From assembly GCA_051008895.1 (NCBI GenBank), contig JBPCXI010000292.1:1-17618 (forward strand): a stretch of DNA of 17,618 bases, given 5' to 3'. The notes below the pieces were generated by a model. It made no database searches. It saw only the letters and a list, made by a program, of their open reading frames with translations, and was not told the origin of the DNA. A program made the translations under genes and the position numbers. Below are positions 10,270 to 14,947 of the stretch, piece after piece; the stretch's first letter is position 1, and each line of letters starts with the position of its first letter. This stretch comes from SMWD01 sp051008895. Its GTDB lineage: Bacteria > Pseudomonadota > Gammaproteobacteria > Steroidobacterales > GCA-2729495.

Positions 10270-11619
10270 ATGAATTTGACAGTATTCGGATCGGGCTACG
10301 TCGGCCTGGTCACGGGCGCCTGCATGGCGGATGCCGGCAACGACGTCGTTTGCGTTGACGTCGACGCGGCGAAGATCGCCGCGCTGAAAGCGGGCGATAT
10401 CCCGATTCACGAGCCAGGGCTGGATGAGCTCGTTCGTCGCAATGCGGCGGCCGGTCGGCTGCATTTCACGACCGACGTCGCGAAAGGGGTGGCGCACGGC
10501 ACGATTCAATTCATAGCGGTCGGCACGCCGCCGGATGAGGACGGCTCTGCCGATCTTCAGTACGTGTGGGCCGTCGCGCGTTCCATCGCGGAACACATGG
10601 ATGGGTATCGGGTGGTCGTCGACAAGTCCACGGTTCCCGTCGGCACCGCCGAAAAGGTAAAGGCGGAAATCAACAAGACGCTGGCGGAACGCGGCGCGGA
10701 CCTCGATTTCGACGTCGTGTCCAATCCTGAATTCCTGAAAGAGGGTGCGGCGATTGGCGACTTCATGAAGCCGGACCGCATCGTTGTCGGCGCGGACAGT
10801 TCGCGGGCAGCGAAACTGATCAAGCAGATGTACGAGCCGTTCAGCCGCAATCACGACAAGCTCATTCTCATGGATATTCCGTCCGCCGAGCTGACGAAAT
10901 ACGCCGCCAACGCGATGCTCGCGACGAAGATAAGCTTCATGAATGAGCTGTCGAATATCGCCGACTGCTACGGCGCGGATATAGAACAGGTGCGAATCGG
11001 CATCGGCTCTGATCCCCGTATCGGATTCGAGTTCATCTATCCGGGTTGCGGCTATGGCGGGTCCTGTTTCCCCAAGGATGTGACTGCGCTCGTGCACTCG
11101 GCGGGTCTTGCCGGCTACGAAGCGGAATTGATTCGTGCGGTCGATTCGGTGAACGAGCGGCAAAAGCATGTGTTGTTCGGCAAGATTCGTGACTATTTCG
11201 ACGGCGATCTCACGGGCAAGACGGTCGCGCTGTGGGGCCTCGCATTCAAGCCGCGTACGGACGACATGCGTGAGGCGTCGAGTCGCGTGCTGATGGAGTC
11301 CATCTGGGAGGCCGGTGGTCAGGTCCGGGCGTACGACCCCGAAGCGATGGACGAAACTCGCCGAATCTATGGCGATCGACCGGACCTCGTGTTGTGCTAC
11401 TCGGCCCAGGAGGCCGCAAGGGGCGCCGACGCGCTCGCGATCGTCACCGAGTGGCAGGAGTTCCGCAGCCCGGATTTCGAGGCACTGGGGCGCGTGTTGA
11501 CGAACCGCATTATCTTCGACGGCCGGAATATTTACGATCCCGAAATGATGCAGGAATACGGATTCGAGTATTGCGCGATCGGCCGGCCTACGCGTGCGGA
11601 TGAGTCGGGTTCCGAATGA
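10270..11619 (+). CDS. ugd: UDP-glucose 6-dehydrogenase
   Basis: A complete 449-residue enzyme that oxidises UDP-glucose to UDP-glucuronate with two NAD+. It shows the N-terminal GSGYVG motif (residues 7-12), VGTPPDEDGSAD, DKSTVPVGTA, SNPEFLKEG, the ELTKYAANAMLATKISF helix and the catalytic cysteine motif YGGSCFPKD (Cys266). The C-terminal UDP-binding domain carries LAFKPRTDDMREA. The length and motifs are those of bacterial Ugd/TuaD-type enzymes. Its product is the expected substrate of the epimerase at 1196-2209, although the genes are about 8 kb apart. Its last bases overlap manC by 4 (ATGA), which suggests translational coupling. This is the second, different nucleotide-sugar dehydrogenase in the window. 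Confidence 0.96.
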   Translation: MNLTVFGSGYVGLVTGACMADAGNDVVCVDVDAAKIAALKAGDIPIHEPGLDELVRRNAAAGRLHFTTDVAKGVAHGTIQFIAVGTPPDEDGSADLQYVWAVARSIAEHMDGYRVVVDKSTVPVGTAEKVKAEINKTLAERGADLDFDVVSNPEFLKEGAAIGDFMKPDRIVVGADSSRAAKLIKQMYEPFSRNHDKLILMDIPSAELTKYAANAMLATKISFMNELSNIADCYGADIEQVRIGIGSDPRIGFEFIYPGCGYGGSCFPKDVTALVHSAGLAGYEAELIRAVDSVNERQKHVLFGKIRDYFDGDLTGKTVALWGLAFKPRTDDMREASSRVLMESIWEAGGQVRAYDPEAMDETRRIYGDRPDLVLCYSAQEAARGADALAIVTEWQEFRSPDFEALGRVLTNRIIFDGRNIYDPEMMQEYGFEYCAIGRPTRADESGSE

Positions 11620-13040
11620 AACTGCAACCGGTTATTCTCTGCGGCGGCTCCGGATCGCGGCTGTGGCCGCTATCAAGATCCAAGTTCCCGAAACAGCTGT
11701 TGCCGCTTACCAGCGACCGGTCTTTGCTCCAGGAAACCTGCGCGCGCCTCGGTGCACTCGAGCCGTCGCCGGCCGAACCGATCGTAATTTGCAATGAGTC
11801 CCATCGTTTCCTCGTGGCCGGCCAGATCGAGGCGATAGGCTTACGCCCCCGGTTGGCACTGGAACCCTCCGGTCGCAATACGGCGCCCGCGGCTGCTGTT
11901 GCCGCGCTGCTTGTCCCCCCGTCCGAGCGCGATTCGACGCTGCTGCTGGTGCTGCCGGCGGACCACGTCATCCGGAATCCGGAAGTGCTCGCAGACGCGG
12001 TCCGCATCGCGATCCCGGCTGCCGCAGCGGGCCGCCTGGTGACGTTCGGTATCGTGCCGACCTCGCCCGAGACCGGCTATGGATACATTCGCTCGATCGA
12101 GGCGGAGGGGCCGGTCCTGAGCGTCGACCGATTCGTCGAAAAGCCGGATTTCGAGACGGCGCGGCGTTACGTGCAGTCCGGTGCGTATTTCTGGAACAGC
12201 GGCATGTTTTTGTTTTCGGCCGCGGCGTACCTGGAGGAGCTCGGCGCGCATGCGCCCGCCATGGTTGCGGCCTGCGAGAAGGCAATCGGAGAGACTGCGG
12301 CGGACGGCGAGCCGGTCTCGCTGGATCCTGACGCATTCGCCGCATGCCCGGCCGACTCCATCGACTACTCGGTAATGGAAAAGACCGAACAGGCATCGGT
12401 CGTTCCGCTCGACGCCGGTTGGAGCGACGTCGGCTCGTGGGCGGCGATTCACGAAGTCAACGAACAGGACGGTTACGGCAACGCGCTGTCCGGCGATGTC
12501 GTCGCCGTCGATTGCCGCGACTCCCTGATCAGGGCCGAGAGCAGACTCGTCGGCGCGGTCGGCCTCGAGGGTTGTGTCGTTATCGAAACCAAGGACGCGG
12601 TGCTGGTGGCGCCGAAAGATCGCGCGCAAGACGTAAAGAACCTGGTTGACGAGTTGGCCACCGCGGACCGCGAGGAGACGCAGCTCGGCCGCGAAGTCTT
12701 TCGGCCGTGGGGCAGCTACGACAGCCTCGAGAATGCGGAAGGATTCCAGGTCAAACGACTAACGGTGTTGCCGGGCGCGATCCTGTCTCTGCAGTTGCAC
12801 CATCGGCGCGCCGAGCACTGGGTTGTCGTTGCCGGGGTCGCAAGGATTACGCTCGACGATCAGGTCTTCGATCTGGGTGTCAACGAGCACACATTCATCC
12901 CGGTGGGCGCCCGACACCGCATCGAGAACCCCGGGACCGAACTGCTGCATATCATAGAAGTACAGGTCGGTGACTATCTGGGCGAGGATGATATCGTCAG
13001 ATTCGAAGACAAATACGGCCGCGAGGGGAGGACCGATTGA
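11616..13040 (+). CDS. manC: Bifunctional mannose-1-phosphate guanylyltransferase / mannose-6-phosphate isomerase
   Basis: 474 residues, the usual size of the bifunctional ManC/AlgA/CpsB type. The N-terminal nucleotidyltransferase starts with the GTP-binding loop GGSGSRLWPLSR (residues 10-21) and carries FVEKP (173-177), the sugar-phosphate binding motif. The C-terminal cupin is a type II phosphomannose isomerase, with FRPWGSYDSL, QLHHRRAEHWVVVAG (from residue 393), FIPVGARHRIEN and a final VQVGDYLGEDDIVR. It therefore catalyses both fructose-6-P to mannose-6-P and mannose-1-P to GDP-mannose, the steps on either side of ManB. The start overlaps ugd by four bases, and its TGA stop directly abuts the manB ATG. 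Cytoplasmic. Confidence 0.95.
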   Translation: MKLQPVILCGGSGSRLWPLSRSKFPKQLLPLTSDRSLLQETCARLGALEPSPAEPIVICNESHRFLVAGQIEAIGLRPRLALEPSGRNTAPAAAVAALLVPPSERDSTLLLVLPADHVIRNPEVLADAVRIAIPAAAAGRLVTFGIVPTSPETGYGYIRSIEAEGPVLSVDRFVEKPDFETARRYVQSGAYFWNSGMFLFSAAAYLEELGAHAPAMVAACEKAIGETAADGEPVSLDPDAFAACPADSIDYSVMEKTEQASVVPLDAGWSDVGSWAAIHEVNEQDGYGNALSGDVVAVDCRDSLIRAESRLVGAVGLEGCVVIETKDAVLVAPKDRAQDVKNLVDELATADREETQLGREVFRPWGSYDSLENAEGFQVKRLTVLPGAILSLQLHHRRAEHWVVVAGVARITLDDQVFDLGVNEHTFIPVGARHRIENPGTELLHIIEVQVGDYLGEDDIVRFEDKYGREGRTD

Positions 13041-14393
13041 ATGGCACGCGAGCTTTCCTGTTTCAAAGCATACGACTTGCGGGGCCGCGTCCCCGATGAG
13101 CTGAACGAAGACCTGGCGCGACAGATCGGCAAGGCATTCGTGGCCTTCCTCAAACCGTCAAACGTCGTCGTCGGCCACGATATCCGCTTGTCGAGCCCGG
13201 GCATGGTCGCGGCGCTGACCGAGGGGTTGCTGGCGGCCGGCGTCGACGTACTGGACATCGGCCAGTGCGGGACCGAGGAGGTCTATTTCGCGACGGCTCA
13301 CCTCGGCGCTGCCGGCGGCATCATGGTGACGGCGAGTCACAACCCGATGGACTACAACGGCATGAAGTTCGTCCGTGAGCAGGCGCGCCCCATAAGTGCC
13401 GATACGGGCCTTGAAGACATTCGCAATCTGATTCTTGCCGGTGGCCTGCCGACGGCCGACAAACCCGGGACGCGGAAGTCGGTCGACGTGACCGGGGCAT
13501 ATGTCGATCATCTGTTGTCTTACGTCGACGTGGGTGAGCTGAAGCCGCTAAAAATCGTCGTGAATCCTGGCAACGGTGGAGCCGGCGCGACGATAGACCT
13601 GCTCGAGCCGCATCTGCCGTTCGAGTTCGTCAAGATTAATCATGAGCCCGACGGATCATTTCCCAACGGCATACCGAATCCGATCCTGCCCGACAATCGC
13701 AGTGCCACCATCGATGCTATCAAGCAGTCCGGCGCCGATGTCGGCATAGCGTGGGATGGTGATTTCGATCGCTGTTTCCTGTTCGATGAAAACGGTGGAT
13801 TCATCGAGGGCTACTACATCGTCGGGTTGTTGGCTGCGGCGATGCTCGATCTGCATCCCGGTTCGAAGATCGTCTACGACCCGAGGTTAATCTGGAATAC
13901 GCAGGAAATCGTGGCGCAGAAAGGCGGTATTCCGGTGCAATGCAAGTCGGGTCATGCATTCATCAAAGAACGCATGCGTAACGAGGATGCGGTGTACGGC
14001 GGTGAGATGAGCGCGCACCATTATTTCCGCGATTTTTCTTACGCGGACAGTGGCATGATTCCGTGGCTGCTCGTCGCATCGATCATGTCGACGACCGGCA
14101 AGAACCTGTCGCAGCTCGTCAATGAGCGGATCGCGTTGTTTCCGTGCAGCGGTGAGATCAATCGAAAGGTCGCCGACCCGGCTGCAGCGTTGCAAACGAT
14201 GCGCGAACACTTCGGCGACAGTGCAATACGGATCGATGAAACGGATGGTGTCGGTTTCGAGTTTTCCGACTGGCGGTTCAACCTGCGCATGTCCAATACG
14301 GAGCCGGTCATTCGTCTGAACGTCGAGACACGCGGCGACAACGATCTGCTCCAAGAACGCACCGACGAAATCCTCTCGCTGCTCAGCGACTGA
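13041..14393 (+). CDS. manB: Phosphomannomutase (possibly also phosphoglucomutase)
   Basis: 450 residues, alpha-D-phosphohexomutase family, CpsG/ManB type. It converts mannose-6-P to mannose-1-P between the two ManC activities. The phosphoserine loop is TASHNPMDYNGMK with Ser99, the Mg2+ loop is DGDFDRCF (Asp239, Asp241, Asp243), and the sugar-recognition loop is GGEMSAHHYFRDF. The C-terminal phosphate-binding segment contains RMSNTEPVIRLNVE, typical of this family. The ATG follows the manC stop directly and GGGGAGGA lies just upstream, so it is tightly coupled. AlgC-type members also act on glucose phosphates, which here would supply UDP-glucose for Ugd; the sequence alone does not settle that. 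It is the last gene before the riboswitch leader, and no clear terminator follows it. Confidence 0.95.
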   Translation: MARELSCFKAYDLRGRVPDELNEDLARQIGKAFVAFLKPSNVVVGHDIRLSSPGMVAALTEGLLAAGVDVLDIGQCGTEEVYFATAHLGAAGGIMVTASHNPMDYNGMKFVREQARPISADTGLEDIRNLILAGGLPTADKPGTRKSVDVTGAYVDHLLSYVDVGELKPLKIVVNPGNGGAGATIDLLEPHLPFEFVKINHEPDGSFPNGIPNPILPDNRSATIDAIKQSGADVGIAWDGDFDRCFLFDENGGFIEGYYIVGLLAAAMLDLHPGSKIVYDPRLIWNTQEIVAQKGGIPVQCKSGHAFIKERMRNEDAVYGGEMSAHHYFRDFSYADSGMIPWLLVASIMSTTGKNLSQLVNERIALFPCSGEINRKVADPAAALQTMREHFGDSAIRIDETDGVGFEFSDWRFNLRMSNTEPVIRLNVETRGDNDLLQERTDEILSLLSD

Positions 14394-14444
14394 TCGACTT
14401 CTATTCGTGTCCGAAAAACTCTTGATCTTATTGTTAAATTTCGG

Positions 14445-14473
14445 TTGAGCTTACGTCGAATCTCCTCGATACT
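14445..14473 (+). promoter_or_regulatory. Candidate sigma70 promoter for the riboswitch-controlled transcript
   Basis: TTGAGC (14445-14450) and GATACT (14468-14473) are separated by exactly 17 bases and each match 4 of 6 consensus positions. The predicted start, near 14480, falls immediately before the first c-di-GMP aptamer, where a riboswitch transcript would be expected to begin. Transcription reading through from manB is also possible, because no terminator is visible in 14394-14444. Confidence 0.4.
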
Positions 14474-14480
14474 CGCTCGC

Positions 14481-14568
14481 AGTGACAAGGGCAAACTCAT
14501 CGTGAGATGAGGACGCAAAGCCACCGGTCCACGGAAGCGATACCAGGGATGGCGGGGTTACCGGATTT
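14481..14568 (+). ncRNA. c-di-GMP-I riboswitch (GEMM-I), first of two aptamers
   Basis: The sequence contains the class-defining cores in order: GGGCAAAC (14489-14496), GGACGCAAAGCC (14511-14522) and the 3' element GGCGGGGTTACC (14551-14562). The first two are joined by a perfect 6-base-pair stem CTCATC/GATGAG (14496-14501/14506-14511) capped by GTGA, a GNRA tetraloop, as required for docking in this aptamer. CCG (14524-14526) can pair with CGG (14553-14555) in the second arm. The class binds cyclic di-GMP, the biofilm/motility second messenger. Recognition is from memory of the GEMM consensus (for example Vibrio Vc2); a covariance search would confirm it. The boundaries are approximate. Confidence 0.9.
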
Positions 14569-14735
14569 AACGCGCGGGACGTCCGTTCGGCGCTACTAAT
14601 TCCAGTAAGACACCGCTGCCAGGGTCGCGAAAGACCGGTTGGCTTCGTGCCGGAGTTGCCGCGACGGCGTAGGGTACGTCGCGCGCCGTAGGTATAAGGG
14701 GTTTCCTCAATCTGCCGTAATTAACTGAACTGGTT
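14569..14735 (+). other. Spacer between the two aptamers, with possible alternative pairing
   Basis: About 170 bases with no open frame. It includes a GGTC-GCGAAA-GACC hairpin near 14625-14640, the decamer CGGAGTTGCC (14651-14660), which recurs exactly at the 3' end of aptamer 2 (14828-14837), and GCCGTAGG (14685-14692), the reverse complement of CCTACGGC (14818-14825) inside aptamer 2. A lone TATAAG (14693-14698) could be a -10 box but has no good -35. No intrinsic terminator (stem plus T-run) is visible. It may hold the expression platform of aptamer 1 or a decayed third aptamer. Confidence 0.4.
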
Positions 14736-14840
14736 CTGAAACAGGGCAAACTCGTCGAAAGGCGAGGACGCAAAGCCACCGGCCTACGGGTAGAGTTTTC
14801 GGGATCGATCCCGGCTCCCTACGGCAGCGGAGTTGCCAGC
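14736..14840 (+). ncRNA. c-di-GMP-I riboswitch (GEMM-I), second aptamer
   Basis: It shares an 11-base (AGGGCAAACTC) and a 19-base block (14765-14783) with aptamer 1. Cores: GGGCAAAC (14744-14751), GGACGCAAAGCC (14766-14777) and GGCAGCGGAGTTGCC (14823-14837). The first arm is CTCGTC/GGCGAG (14751-14756/14761-14766) closed by a canonical GAAA tetraloop. The second arm is longer than in aptamer 1 and carries a self-complementary 14-mer (14800-14813) at its tip. It lies about 110 bases before the lipoprotein start. The region after it (14841-14947) should hold the regulatory switch; see the candidate hairpin at 14919-14942. Confidence 0.92.
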
Positions 14841-14918
14841 ACCCCAGTTGACTTGCGGCAACGCGAGTTGAACTTGCGTGTCGCAACTGCATGCATTCGA
14901 TGGATTTGCCCGGTGTCG

Positions 14919-14942
14919 GAGCCACGACTTGCTCAGAGGCTC
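14919..14942 (+). promoter_or_regulatory. Candidate Shine-Dalgarno-masking hairpin
   Basis: GAGCC (14919-14923) can pair with GGCTC (14938-14942). The 3' arm and the end of the loop cover the AGAGG ribosome-binding sequence (14935-14939), which sits 8 bases before ATG 14948. Upstream, AGTTG/CAACT (14866-14870/14884-14888) and GTTG/CAAC (14847-14850/14859-14862) give further competing stems. Translational control is suggested because no T-tract terminator is visible, but the fold was judged by eye. Confidence 0.35.
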
Positions 14943-14947
14943 AAGGG

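Noticed and set aside
14394..14947. Small protein-coding gene in the leader region
   Set aside because: No plus-strand frame of useful length with a ribosome-binding site, and conserved RNA cores explain the region; the minus-strand frames there are shadows.
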